NCBI GenBank assembly: GCA_903891395.1
Contig: CAITEM010000319.1
Location: forward strand, 1 to 12,183
Length of the DNA: 12,183 nt
Direction: 5' to 3'
Source: an uncultured Hyphomicrobiales bacterium
Lineage (GTDB): Bacteria > Pseudomonadota > Alphaproteobacteria > Rhizobiales > Xanthobacteraceae
In this document: one piece after another, positions 1 through 6,803 of the stretch
Layout: every line of letters starts with the position of its first letter
How positions within the stretch are numbered: position 1 is the first letter of the stretch
Program-made: the position numbers and the translations under genes
Notes under the pieces: generated by a model
What the model was told of the DNA's origin: nothing
Database searches by the model: none
The model's input: only the letters and a program-made list of their open reading frames with translations

Positions 1-555
1 TCCGGCGGCCGGTTCGTCGAGCAGCAGAATTTTCGGATCGCTGGCGAGCCCGAGCACGATTTCAAGCTGGCGCTGTTCGCCGTGCGACAGATTGCGCACT
101 TCGAGATCCTTGCGGTCGAGAAAGCCGGCCTGCTCGAGCAGGTGATAGGCCTTGTCGTAGACTTCCTTGTACGACGACAGAAAGCGCCACATCACAAACT
201 TGGAGCGCCGCAAGCCCTTGATCGCCAGCAGCACGTTGTCGAGCACGGTGAGGCCGGGGAAAAGGTGCGTGACCTGGAAGGTGCGCGCCATGCCCATCGC
301 GGTGCGTCGGTGGCTCGGCCATTTGGTGACGTCCTGGCCGAACAGCAGCACCTGTCCCGACGTCACCGGGTAGATGCCGGTGATCAAATTGAACAGCGTG
401 GTTTTGCCGGCGCCGTTCGGACCGATGATGGCCTGGCGGTCGCCCGGCATGATGCGCAAGGTGACTTCGCGCGTCGCCTGCAGGCCGCCGAAGCTCTTGC
501 ACAACTGCCGGAGCTCGAGGACGGGCACATCGGTCGTCTGAGATTCACTGCTCAC
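1..555 (-). CDS. livG: LivG-type ABC transporter ATP-binding protein (3' end cut by window edge)
   Basis: This is the ATPase of a branched-chain-amino-acid-type (HAAT) importer. It hydrolyses ATP on the cytoplasmic face to drive the LivH/LivM permeases. Translating the minus strand from a GTG at 555 gives 185 visible residues: Walker A GPNGAGKT at 45-52, Q-loop Q94 in RTFQ, ABC signature LSHGE at 156-160, and Walker B ILLLDE at 176-181 with the catalytic Glu. The frame is open to the window edge. LivG proteins are about 250 residues, so roughly 70 C-terminal residues lie outside. The GTG start is supported by an in-frame TGA two codons upstream and a GAGGGG ribosome site 7 bases before it. 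It is the last visible gene of the livH-livM-binding protein-livG operon, 60 bases after the binding protein. The subfamily call is firm. The true substrate is unknown. Confidence 0.95.
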   Translation of the reverse strand, partial: MSSESQTTDVPVLELRQLCKSFGGLQATREVTLRIMPGDRQAIIGPNGAGKTTLFNLITGIYPVTSGQVLLFGQDVTKWPSHRRTAMGMARTFQVTHLFPGLTVLDNVLLAIKGLRRSKFVMWRFLSSYKEVYDKAYHLLEQAGFLDRKDLEVRNLSHGEQRQLEIVLGLASDPKILLLDEPAAG

Positions 556-580
556 GCGTCAACCCCTCGGATGAGTAGAG

Positions 581-606
581 CCGCCGGAGCCCATCGGCTC
601 CGGCGG
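581..606 (-). other. Intercistronic hairpin between binding-protein gene and livG
   Basis: An 11-bp perfect inverted repeat, CCGCCGGAGCC and GGCTCCGGCGG, flanks a 4-base loop. It sits directly after the binding-protein stop codon and ends 26 bases before the livG start. No run of T follows in the direction of transcription, so it is not a standard intrinsic terminator. By analogy with intergenic stem-loops in other binding-protein operons, it may stabilise the upstream message or attenuate readthrough, giving more binding protein than ATPase. That role is inference; the repeat itself is directly visible. Confidence 0.75.
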
Positions 607-615
607 GATTGAGCG

Positions 616-1857
616 TTATTCGCAGAACTTGCAGGGCGGGAAGTCGCGGTCGTAAACCGGCTGCGCCAGGAACTTGTCCTTGCCGTAGGTCCAGAACTGA
701 CTGACGTTCGGATAGACCTTCACGGTGGTGTTCCAGAGTTCTTCCTTGTCGTAACCGAACAACTTCGTCTTCGCGACTTTCTTGATGTAGACGTTTTCGA
801 TCGGGTTGCGCATGTCATCCATGCTCACCGGGCCGCGCGGCGCGTTGAGCTTGATGCCCTGCATGAGCTTGATGAATTGCTCGGGGCCCGGCCACTTGCC
901 GCCGGCCTGCTTCATCGCTTCGTCGATCCACATCGCGGTGGTGTAGTTGTTCTCCGAATAGTAGCCCGGCATTTTGCCGTACTTGGCCCGATACGCCTTG
1001 ACGAACTTTTCGTTCTCCGGTGTCTGGATGCCGGCGCTGTAGTGCAATGAGGAGACGTCGCCGATCACTTCGTCGCCCATGAAGGGCAGCACGAATTCAT
1101 CGTAGCTGACGCCGGAGCCGACGATGGGCTTCTTGTTGCCCGCGCCGCGCAGTTGCTTGGGGAACTGCAAAGCCATCGGGCCGACCATCACGGTGAAGAT
1201 GGCGTCGGCGTCGGCTTTCATCGTCGGGATGAAGGGCCCGAAGTCTTTGGTGCCGAGCGGCGGCCAGATTTTCTGGACGACCTTGCCGCCGCAATCCTCG
1301 AAGGCCTTCTGGAAGCCGCCGACCGATTCATAGCCGAACGCATAGTCGGCCGCGATCGTGATGACTTTCTTGTAGCCTTGATCGCAGGCCCATTGTCCGA
1401 GCGGATGGTTGGGCAGCGAACTCGTCCAGCTCGTGCGCAGGAAGTACGGATACTTGTCCAACTGACGCTGGGTCAGGTCGTCGGCCGACGAAACCGACGA
1501 CAGATAGATGACCTTTTCTGCGGTCGAGACCGGCGCCAGCGCGTAACCGGTCGACGCGAGGAGGCCGCCGACGAACAGGTTCACCTTGTCCTGCAGGATG
1601 AGCTTCTTGGCTTTGGTCACGCCGGTATCCGGCTTGCCCTGGTCGTCCTCGACGATCAGTTTGACGTCGGCGCCGCCGAGCTTGCCGCCGTGCTCGTCGA
1701 GATAAAGCTGGAAGCCATCGACCATGTCCTTGCCGATCTGGGCATAGAGGCCGGTGGTCGGCGAGATGAAGCCGATGCGGAGTTCGTCCGCCTGTGCGGG
1801 TATCGCCAGACCGAGACCGGCGGCGAGTGCGGTGCCGAGAAGTGTTTTTTTCAACAT
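616..1857 (-). CDS. Periplasmic substrate-binding protein of Liv/HAAT ABC transporter
   Basis: This 413-residue protein is a type I periplasmic binding protein (Peripla_BP_6 / LivJ-K-like). It captures the ligand in the periplasm and delivers it to LivH/LivM. A Sec signal peptide is clear: MLKK, a hydrophobic stretch of Ala/Leu/Gly, then AQA before Asp24. The mature start ELRIGFISPTTGLYAQIGKD is typical of the family, as are FVGGLLAS near 95-102 and the hinge-region motif ADYAFGYE near 170-177. It has four cysteines: C158, C189 and a C-terminal pair C409/C412 in PPCKFCE. The start has a GGGAGAG ribosome site 7 bases upstream. It lies 30 bases after livM and 60 before livG, in the same operon. 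Family members bind branched-chain amino acids, amides, urea or aromatic acids. This one cannot be assigned a ligand from sequence alone, so I leave the symbol blank. Confidence 0.95.
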   Translation of the reverse strand: MLKKTLLGTALAAGLGLAIPAQADELRIGFISPTTGLYAQIGKDMVDGFQLYLDEHGGKLGGADVKLIVEDDQGKPDTGVTKAKKLILQDKVNLFVGGLLASTGYALAPVSTAEKVIYLSSVSSADDLTQRQLDKYPYFLRTSWTSSLPNHPLGQWACDQGYKKVITIAADYAFGYESVGGFQKAFEDCGGKVVQKIWPPLGTKDFGPFIPTMKADADAIFTVMVGPMALQFPKQLRGAGNKKPIVGSGVSYDEFVLPFMGDEVIGDVSSLHYSAGIQTPENEKFVKAYRAKYGKMPGYYSENNYTTAMWIDEAMKQAGGKWPGPEQFIKLMQGIKLNAPRGPVSMDDMRNPIENVYIKKVAKTKLFGYDKEELWNTTVKVYPNVSQFWTYGKDKFLAQPVYDRDFPPCKFCE

Positions 1858-1887
1858 TTTATTTCTCTCCCTAGGTGTTGGTCGCGT

Positions 1888-2886
1888 TCAGGAAGGCTTG
1901 GTTGCGAGTTTTTTCGCGCCTTCGTCTTTTCCTTGCGTGCGCTGCCGGAACCGCGATGGAATGCCCATCAGGCCCATCGGCAGATAGAGGATCGTCAGCA
2001 CGTAGACGCCGCCGAGCGCGTACTGCCACCACGGCACCAGCGTGCTGAGAAATTCGCGCAGGCCGAACACGATGGCCGTGCCGATTGCCGCGCCGACCAG
2101 CGTGCCGGCGCCGCCGAGCACGACCATCAGCAGCGAATCCACCGACGTCGTCAGCACCACGGTTTCCGGGCTGACGTGGCCATTGGTGTGCGCCCACAGC
2201 ACACCGGCGAGGCCGCCGAAGCCGCCGGCGATGATGAAGGCGATGTATTTGTGCAGCCACGTATTGTAGCCGAGGATCTGCATGCGCAGTTCGCGCTCAC
2301 GGATGCCGGCGAGACTGCGGCCGAACGTCGAGCGCACCAGCACGAATAATGCGATCAGCGACACGGCGAAGAACGCGAAGACGAGATAGAAGAACGTCAC
2401 CTCGTTGCCGAGATCGAGCCCGAAGTTCGGGCGCCCGCTCATGTTGATGCCGTTGTCGCCGCCGGTCAGCGAATTCCAGCGATAGGCGAGGCCCCAGACG
2501 CATTGCCCGAGCGCCAGCGTGATCATCAGGAAATAGACGCCGCCGGCGCGGATTGCGAACAGGCCGAACAGCGACGCCAGCGCGCAGCCGAGCAGGATGC
2601 CCATCACCACGACCAGCCAGAAATCCCAGCCCATGCCGAAATGGAACTTGGTCGCGAGCACGGCGGTGAGATAGGCGCCGACGCCGAAATAGGCCGCCTG
2701 GCCCATGGACGACATGCCGGTGAAGCCGAGCAGCAGATCGACGCTCATGGCCAGGATGGCGAAGGCCATGGCGCGCGTTGCCAGCAGCACGACGAACGAC
2801 CCGGACTGCGGCACGATATAAGCGAAGGCCAGCAGGCAGACGGCGACGATCAGGATTTTGACGTTCTGGCTGATCATCGCGCTCAC
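1888..2886 (-). CDS. livM: Branched-chain amino acid-type ABC transporter permease LivM
   Basis: This 332-residue polytopic inner-membrane protein is one of the two permeases of the importer. Hydrophobic segments alternate with short loops from residue 8 to about 315. Family landmarks include the LLGFTGMSSMGQAAYFGVGAY region near residues 52-72 and the cytoplasmic coupling segment RERELRMQILGYN, followed by AGGFGGLAGVLWA. The C-terminal tail is hydrophilic and lysine-rich. The reading frame can start at GTG 2886, which overlaps the livH stop codon as GTGA and implies translational coupling. An ATG at 2877 is in frame 9 bases later, and a GGGAGAG sequence lies upstream of both, so the first three residues are uncertain. 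The binding-protein gene follows after 30 bases. Confidence 0.95.
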   Translation of the reverse strand: MSAMISQNVKILIVAVCLLAFAYIVPQSGSFVVLLATRAMAFAILAMSVDLLLGFTGMSSMGQAAYFGVGAYLTAVLATKFHFGMGWDFWLVVVMGILLGCALASLFGLFAIRAGGVYFLMITLALGQCVWGLAYRWNSLTGGDNGINMSGRPNFGLDLGNEVTFFYLVFAFFAVSLIALFVLVRSTFGRSLAGIRERELRMQILGYNTWLHKYIAFIIAGGFGGLAGVLWAHTNGHVSPETVVLTTSVDSLLMVVLGGAGTLVGAAIGTAIVFGLREFLSTLVPWWQYALGGVYVLTILYLPMGLMGIPSRFRQRTQGKDEGAKKLATKPS

Positions 2887-3926
2887 TCTCTCCCGAACAG
2901 GCCGGTGGGCTTGATCGCCAGGATCAGCACCATCGGCGCGTAGAGCGTGAAGTAGGAAACTTCGGGAAACAGCGCTTTGCCGAAGTTATCGGCAAGCCCG
3001 ACCGCGAGCGCGCCGATGGCGGCGCCGCCCAAACTGCCCATGCCGCCGATGATCACCACCGCGAAAGCCAGCGGCAGCATTTCGAAATCGAGGCCAGGAT
3101 AGATGCCGAGGAAGGCGCCGCCGATGACGCCGCCAAGCGCGGCAAGGAACGCGCCGAGCGCGAAGATGAACATCGAGACCTTGTTGGTGTCGATGCCGAC
3201 GCCGCGCGCCATTTGCGCGTCGTCAACGGTGGCGCGCACCGCCGCGCCCATCCGGGTCTTTTCCATCACCAGCCACAGCGCGATGCCGATGGCGACCGCC
3301 ATGGCGATCATGAACACGCGATACAGCGGCAGATAGACGCCGCCGACGACGATGCTCTGCGTGAAGGCCGGCGGCGGGTTGATGTCCATGTTGTTGCCGC
3401 CCCAGATGTCGAGCGCGGCCTGCTGGAACAGGAAGGCGAAGCCGACGGTGAGCAGCACCTGCCGCAACACGTCGGTATCGACGGGAACGATCGAAATGCG
3501 GCTGAACAGGCCGTACATCGCCAGCGTGGCGATCGCGCCGAGCACGGTAAGCTGTATCCAGTGCGCGCCGCCGATGAGGTGAGGCCACTTCGCCGAGATC
3601 GCCAGAGCGATCAGCACGCCGACGCCCAACGCAATCGTGCCGGTGCGCAGAACCGTGAGACCTTCGGAGCGCAGGAACAGCCGTTCCATCGCTAGGCCGA
3701 TCAATGCGACGGCAAGCGCGGCGACGGGGAGGGACAGTGCCCATGATCCGGTGAAGTTGATCACCGAGAGGGCGATATAGCCGCCCCACAAGAAATAGGC
3801 GCCGTGCGACAGATTGACGATGCGCATGACGCCGAAGATCAACGACAGGCCGCTGCCGATCAGGAACAGCAACGCGCCATAGGACACGCCGTTGAAAGCC
3901 TGGACCACCCAGAACTGCGTATTCAT
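2883..3926 (-). CDS. livH: Branched-chain amino acid-type ABC transporter permease LivH
   Basis: This 347-residue integral membrane protein is the partner permease of LivM. The N-terminus carries the family hallmark SGLSLIFGVMRIVNLSHGAY near residues 25-44. The cytoplasmic coupling region reads EKTRMGAAVRATVDDAQMARGVGI, followed by GAFLAALGGVIGG. The C-terminal half contains GGMGSLGGAAIGA, also typical of LivH. At 347 residues it is somewhat longer than the roughly 300 usual for LivH. The ATG start at 3926 is preceded closely by AGGGGG. It is the first gene of the transporter operon, and its TGA stop overlaps the livM start. The operon promoter should lie in the 249-base region upstream. Confidence 0.95.
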   Translation of the reverse strand: MNTQFWVVQAFNGVSYGALLFLIGSGLSLIFGVMRIVNLSHGAYFLWGGYIALSVINFTGSWALSLPVAALAVALIGLAMERLFLRSEGLTVLRTGTIALGVGVLIALAISAKWPHLIGGAHWIQLTVLGAIATLAMYGLFSRISIVPVDTDVLRQVLLTVGFAFLFQQAALDIWGGNNMDINPPPAFTQSIVVGGVYLPLYRVFMIAMAVAIGIALWLVMEKTRMGAAVRATVDDAQMARGVGIDTNKVSMFIFALGAFLAALGGVIGGAFLGIYPGLDFEMLPLAFAVVIIGGMGSLGGAAIGALAVGLADNFGKALFPEVSYFTLYAPMVLILAIKPTGLFGRE

Positions 3927-3955
3927 ATTCCCCCTGAATTCCTTCTTTTAATTTG

Positions 3956-4053
3956 AAGGTTGCAGGAAGCTTACCTTAGGTTCTGCGGAAGTGAACACCC
4001 TAAATAGCCGCAGCCTCCCTTTGTAAGGTTGCACCACAGGTTTTCTTTGCAAC
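3956..4053. promoter_or_regulatory. Candidate operator region upstream of livH (direct repeat and dyad)
   Basis: The 249 bases upstream of livH contain a 9-bp direct repeat, AAGGTTGCA, at 3956-3964 and 4025-4033, 69 bases apart. The second copy is also one arm of a dyad: GTTGCA (4028-4033), a 14-base spacer, TGCAAC (4048-4053). This stretch is more AT-rich than its surroundings. On the minus strand a TTGCAA hexamer overlaps the dyad, but I find no convincing paired -10, so I do not call a specific promoter. A regulator binding these sites near the livH promoter is a reasonable inference. Chance occurrence of 9-mers and 6-bp dyads cannot be excluded. Confidence 0.4.
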
Positions 4054-4090
4054 TATCCGCGCGGCGCCCCGCGCACGGTGGCAATGCACG

Positions 4091-4122
4091 GGCACTGCCG
4101 CGCGTGGCGCTGCCTGTTTTTT
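4091..4122 (+). terminator. Intrinsic terminator-like hairpin facing the plus strand
   Basis: GGCACTGCC (4091-4099) and GGCGCTGCC (4106-4114) form a 9-bp stem with one C-C mismatch and one T-G pair around a 6-base loop. TGTTTTTT follows directly on the plus strand. This has the form of a rho-independent terminator, but no plus-strand gene precedes it: livH and the dehydrogenase on either side both read on the minus strand. It could end an unannotated antisense or small transcript, or be coincidental in GC-rich DNA. Confidence 0.4.
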
Positions 4123-4138
4123 CGGCGGGAACACCGGC

Positions 4139-4162
4139 GTGGAACGGCTAGCCGTTTTCCAC
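4139..4162 (-). terminator. Palindromic hairpin just downstream of the dehydrogenase gene
   Basis: A perfect 14-bp palindrome, AACGGCTAGCCGTT (4143-4156), extends through a 2-base bulge to GTGGAA (4139-4144, sharing its last two bases with the palindrome) against TTCCAC (4157-4162). It begins 14 bases beyond the stop codon of the minus-strand dehydrogenase ending at 4176, which is the usual place for a transcription stop or mRNA-stabilising structure. There is no clear T-run on the minus strand after the stem, so termination would be non-canonical. The symmetry is directly visible; the function is inferred. Confidence 0.5.
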
Positions 4163-4175
4163 TGGCGAAATGCGA

Positions 4176-5078
4176 TTAACGCTTGCGCTTCACCTTGGCC
4201 TGCTTCTCCAGCACGGCGCACACCGCGGCAGTGTCCTGCGCGCCAAGGCCCATCTTCTGTGCTTTCAGATAGACCGGCTTGGAGGCGTCGAACATCGGCG
4301 TCGGCACTTTGATCTTACGGCCGTAGTCGCCGATCACCTGCATGTCCTTGTCCCAGACATCGATCTTCATGGTGACGGTTTTGTAGTTGTTCTTCACCAT
4401 CATCGGCGCGCGCAGTTCGAAGATGCGTGAATTGCCGGCGCCGCCCTGGATCAGGTCGAAGATCGCCTGCGGCGCGAGCCCGGCCTTCATGCCGTAGACC
4501 ATCGCTTCGGCGCTGGCGACGTTGTGGATCGCGACCAGTAGGTTCGCGACGTATTTCATCTTGCTGCCATTGCCGAAGGCGCCGGTGTCGTAGACCTTGC
4601 GGCCGAAGGCTTCGAACATCGGCTGCAGCTTGCGCACCGTTTTGGTGTCGCCGCTGGCGTAGAACACCAGGTCACCCACGGCGGCCTGCGCGCCCGTACC
4701 GCTTACCGGAACATCGAGCATCGTGTGGCCGGCATTGCGCAAAATAGCTTCGGCCTTTTCCTTGTCCGAGATCGCGAAGGTGCTCATTTCCACGACGGTC
4801 CTGCGCGGCAGCTTGGCGGCGGCCAGAGCGCGCGCGGTCTCGATCAAAGCCTGCGGCTTAGGCAGGCTGGTAAGGACAATCGGTGCCTTGGTCGCGACAT
4901 CGACGGCGTCTTTCGCGATCTCGACGCCGGCGCGCTCCGCTGCCTTGCGCGCCTTGGCGCTGAGATCGTAGCCGATCACGCGCCAGCCATGGGCCGCGAG
5001 ATTCTTGGCGAACGACCCGCCCATGATGCCGAGGCCGATCACGCCGACCGTGCCCTTGTTCTTTTTAGCCGCAGCCAT
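4176..5078 (-). CDS. NAD-dependent beta-hydroxyacid dehydrogenase (3-hydroxyisobutyrate dehydrogenase family)
   Basis: This 300-residue cytoplasmic oxidoreductase belongs to the 3-hydroxyisobutyrate / 6-phosphogluconate dehydrogenase superfamily, which oxidises beta-hydroxyacids or reduces the semialdehydes. The N-terminal Rossmann motif GLGIMGG is at residues 15-21, and Asp38 sits at the end of strand beta-2, indicating NAD preference. The substrate-binding motif DVPVSGTGAQAA is at 122-133. The catalytic segment GNGSKMKYVAN holds Lys175 and Asn179. Length matches the family (about 290-300). The open frame extends further upstream to 5414, but I chose the ATG at 5078. It has a GGGGAGA ribosome site 7 bases before it and places the Rossmann fold at the normal distance. 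The C-terminus is basic (KVKRKR). It diverges from a paralogous dehydrogenase at 5233. The substrate could be 3-hydroxyisobutyrate, tartronate semialdehyde or another beta-hydroxyacid. Confidence 0.93.
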   Translation of the reverse strand: MAAAKKNKGTVGVIGLGIMGGSFAKNLAAHGWRVIGYDLSAKARKAAERAGVEIAKDAVDVATKAPIVLTSLPKPQALIETARALAAAKLPRRTVVEMSTFAISDKEKAEAILRNAGHTMLDVPVSGTGAQAAVGDLVFYASGDTKTVRKLQPMFEAFGRKVYDTGAFGNGSKMKYVANLLVAIHNVASAEAMVYGMKAGLAPQAIFDLIQGGAGNSRIFELRAPMMVKNNYKTVTMKIDVWDKDMQVIGDYGRKIKVPTPMFDASKPVYLKAQKMGLGAQDTAAVCAVLEKQAKVKRKR

Positions 5079-5120
5079 TGCAACGTCTCCCCGATGCCCG
5101 CGCACGAGATGTGCGTCACG

Positions 5121-5147
5121 CCGGTCCTTGTTAATTGGTGGGACCGG
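5121..5147. promoter_or_regulatory. Inverted repeat in the divergent intergenic region, candidate operator
   Basis: The 154 bases between the two divergent dehydrogenase genes contain a 7-bp perfect inverted repeat, CCGGTCC and GGACCGG, around a 13-base AT-richer spacer. It is the strongest dyad in the region and lies 42 bases upstream of one start and 85 of the other. A shared regulator acting on both genes would fit this placement, but it could equally be a hairpin without function. I cannot identify confident -35/-10 pairs for either gene. Confidence 0.35.
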
Positions 5148-5232
5148 GGCCTGTCGAGTGGGGGTGGCTTTCGCCGCGCGCGGTGATCGCTTACTGTCCC
5201 GCAAAACAGTTGAACAGTCCGGGAGGCTTGGA

Positions 5233-6120
5233 ATGAATATCGGCGTGGCGGGACTTGGCGCGATGGGTTCCCAGATCGCGGCGCGGTTGATGGAAGTCGG
5301 CCACCAGGTCACGGTGTGGAATCGCAGCCCGGAGAAGACCAAGCGGCTGGCCGATGCCGGCGCCAAGGTCGCTGCATCGCCGGCCGCGCTAGCCGCCGCG
5401 TGCGAGGCGGTCATTACGCTGCTTACCGATACTGCGTCGATCGATCAGGTCTATGGCGGTGCGAACGGGCTTCTGTCCGGCGACGTCAAAGGCAAGATGT
5501 TCATCGAGATGAGCACGGTGGCGCCGAAGGTGCACACCGGTCTCGACGCCAAAGTGCGCGCGACCGGCGCGGTATTGGTCGAATGCCCGGTCGGCGGCTC
5601 GACCGTTCCGGCGCGCAAGGGCCAGTTGCTCGGCCTGATGGGCGCGACCACTGAGGACGCGGCGCGCGCGCGGCCGCTTCTCGAACAATTGTGCCGCAAG
5701 GTCGAGCACTGCGGTCCGGTCGGCGCCGCCGCCGCCATGAAGCTCGCGATCAATCTGCCGCTGATGGTGGCCTGGCAGGCCTACGGCGAGGCCTTCGCGA
5801 TCGCCCGCAGCGCGGGCTGGGAGCCGCGGCGGCTGGTCGATCTGCTGGTCGAAAGCAACGGCGGCAACAAGGCGATTGCGTCGCGCGCCGACATGCTGGT
5901 GACGATGTTCGAGGGCCGCGATCCGGGGCCGACCACTTTCAGCATCGATAACGGCGTCAAGGACCTGCGCACCATGATCGAGACCGGCGAGGGGCTCGGC
6001 GCCGAGATGCTCGCCACCAAGGCCGCGCTGGCCGGGTTCGAAGACGCGAGCAAAAACGGCATCGGCGGCGGCGATGGCTCGAAAGTGTCGGTCTATTGGT
6101 CGGGACGGAAAAAGAAATAG
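5233..6120 (+). CDS. NADP-type beta-hydroxyacid dehydrogenase (HIBADH / glyoxylate-succinic semialdehyde reductase-like)
   Basis: This 295-residue cytoplasmic oxidoreductase is of the same superfamily as the divergent neighbour but clearly a different subgroup. Its Rossmann motif GLGAMG is at residues 7-12. The beta-2 end reads WNRS (Asn30-Arg31-Ser32) instead of an aspartate, the pattern seen in NADPH-using glyoxylate/succinic semialdehyde reductases. The substrate motif is altered to ECPVGGSTVPARKGQL (117-132). The catalytic Lys170 and Asn174 lie in AAAAMKLAIN. The ATG at 5233 has GGGAGG 6 bases upstream and gives the expected short N-terminus; the open frame extends further upstream without support. 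The transferase gene follows after 29 bases, so the two are probably co-transcribed. Reaction direction and substrate are not determined by sequence. Confidence 0.92.
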   Translation: MNIGVAGLGAMGSQIAARLMEVGHQVTVWNRSPEKTKRLADAGAKVAASPAALAAACEAVITLLTDTASIDQVYGGANGLLSGDVKGKMFIEMSTVAPKVHTGLDAKVRATGAVLVECPVGGSTVPARKGQLLGLMGATTEDAARARPLLEQLCRKVEHCGPVGAAAAMKLAINLPLMVAWQAYGEAFAIARSAGWEPRRLVDLLVESNGGNKAIASRADMLVTMFEGRDPGPTTFSIDNGVKDLRTMIETGEGLGAEMLATKAALAGFEDASKNGIGGGDGSKVSVYWSGRKKK

Positions 6121-6149
6121 ACGCGTCGGTAAATTCGGGGGAGGCGACG

Positions 6150-6803
6150 ATGAAGCTGTTTTCGTTCTGGCGTTCTTTGGCGACCTATCGCGTGCGCATC
6201 GCGCTCAACCTCAAGGGCATCACGCCCGACGAGGTGATCGAGGTCAACCTGATGAAGGGCCATCAGCGCGATCCGCAATACCGCGAGGTCAACCCGATGA
6301 TGTCGCTGCCGGCGCTGGTCGACGGCGACGGTCCGGCGCTGTTCGAGTCGCTGGCGATCATCGAGTATCTCGACGAGACGCATCCCAACCCTCCGCTGTT
6401 GCCGAAAGATCCCAAAGCGCGTGCGCGCGTTCGCGGTCTTGCGCAGATCGTCGCCTGCGATAGTCATCCGCTGATCGTGCCGCGCGTGCGCGAGTACCTG
6501 GCCGAAGAATTCAAAGTCGACGAAGCCGGCGTCGCCAAATGGGCGCAGCATTGGCACAAAGCGGCGCTGACCGCGCTGGAAGAGCATCTGTCGACCGGGA
6601 AAGAAACCGGCACCTATTGTCAGGGCGAACAGATCACCATCGCCGACATCTGCGTGGCCAGTCAGGTGGCCGGCGCAACGTTCTTCAAGGTCGATCTGGC
6701 GCCGTTCCCGACGGTCGCGCGCATCGCCGCGGCCTGCGCCAAGAACGATGCCTTCGCCCGCGCCCATCCTCTGAAGCAGCCGGGCGCTCCGGCGGCGGTA
6801 TGA
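6150..6803 (+). CDS. Glutathione S-transferase, zeta class / maleylacetoacetate isomerase-like
   Basis: This is a 217-residue cytoplasmic protein. The N-terminal thioredoxin-fold domain starts MKLFSFWRSLATYRVRIALN, which matches the zeta-class active-site segment. It continues with cis-Pro54 in MSLPALV and the glutathione-binding Glu66-Ser67 in FESLAI. The helical C-terminal domain has VACDSHPL near 101-108 followed by RVREYL, reminiscent of maleylacetoacetate isomerases, and the N-capping Asp166 in ITIADI. Zeta enzymes use glutathione to isomerise maleylacetoacetate or maleylpyruvate in aromatic-acid breakdown. Here the usual double serine (RSS) is RSL: Ser9 is kept and the next serine is Leu10. 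The ATG at 6150 has GGGGGAGG 5 bases upstream. It follows the dehydrogenase by 29 bases, and its TGA abuts the LysR stop. It could be a general glutathione transferase. Confidence 0.88.
   Translation: MKLFSFWRSLATYRVRIALNLKGITPDEVIEVNLMKGHQRDPQYREVNPMMSLPALVDGDGPALFESLAIIEYLDETHPNPPLLPKDPKARARVRGLAQIVACDSHPLIVPRVREYLAEEFKVDEAGVAKWAQHWHKAALTALEEHLSTGKETGTYCQGEQITIADICVASQVAGATFFKVDLAPFPTVARIAAACAKNDAFARAHPLKQPGAPAAV

Noticed and set aside
1153..2349. A 398-codon open frame on the plus strand across the binding-protein and livM genes
   Set aside because: It is antisense to two well-supported genes. Its translation is Arg/His/Asp/Ala-rich with no recognisable fold, and such shadows are common in GC-rich DNA.
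3934..3984. A possible 16-codon leader peptide (GTG start) just upstream of livH
   Set aside because: The only purine-rich site is about 15 bases before the GTG, which is too far. The peptide has no run of regulatory amino acids such as Leu, Ile or Val.
4000..4221. A 73-codon open frame on the minus strand between the dehydrogenase and livH
   Set aside because: It overlaps the end of the dehydrogenase gene by 46 bases, has no recognisable motif and no convincing ribosome site, and spans the hairpins described.
5079..5414. N-terminal extension of the minus-strand dehydrogenase to an ATG at 5414
   Set aside because: The extra 112 residues overlap the divergent gene, resemble no domain, and the ATG at 5078 has a good ribosome site at the normal family N-terminus.
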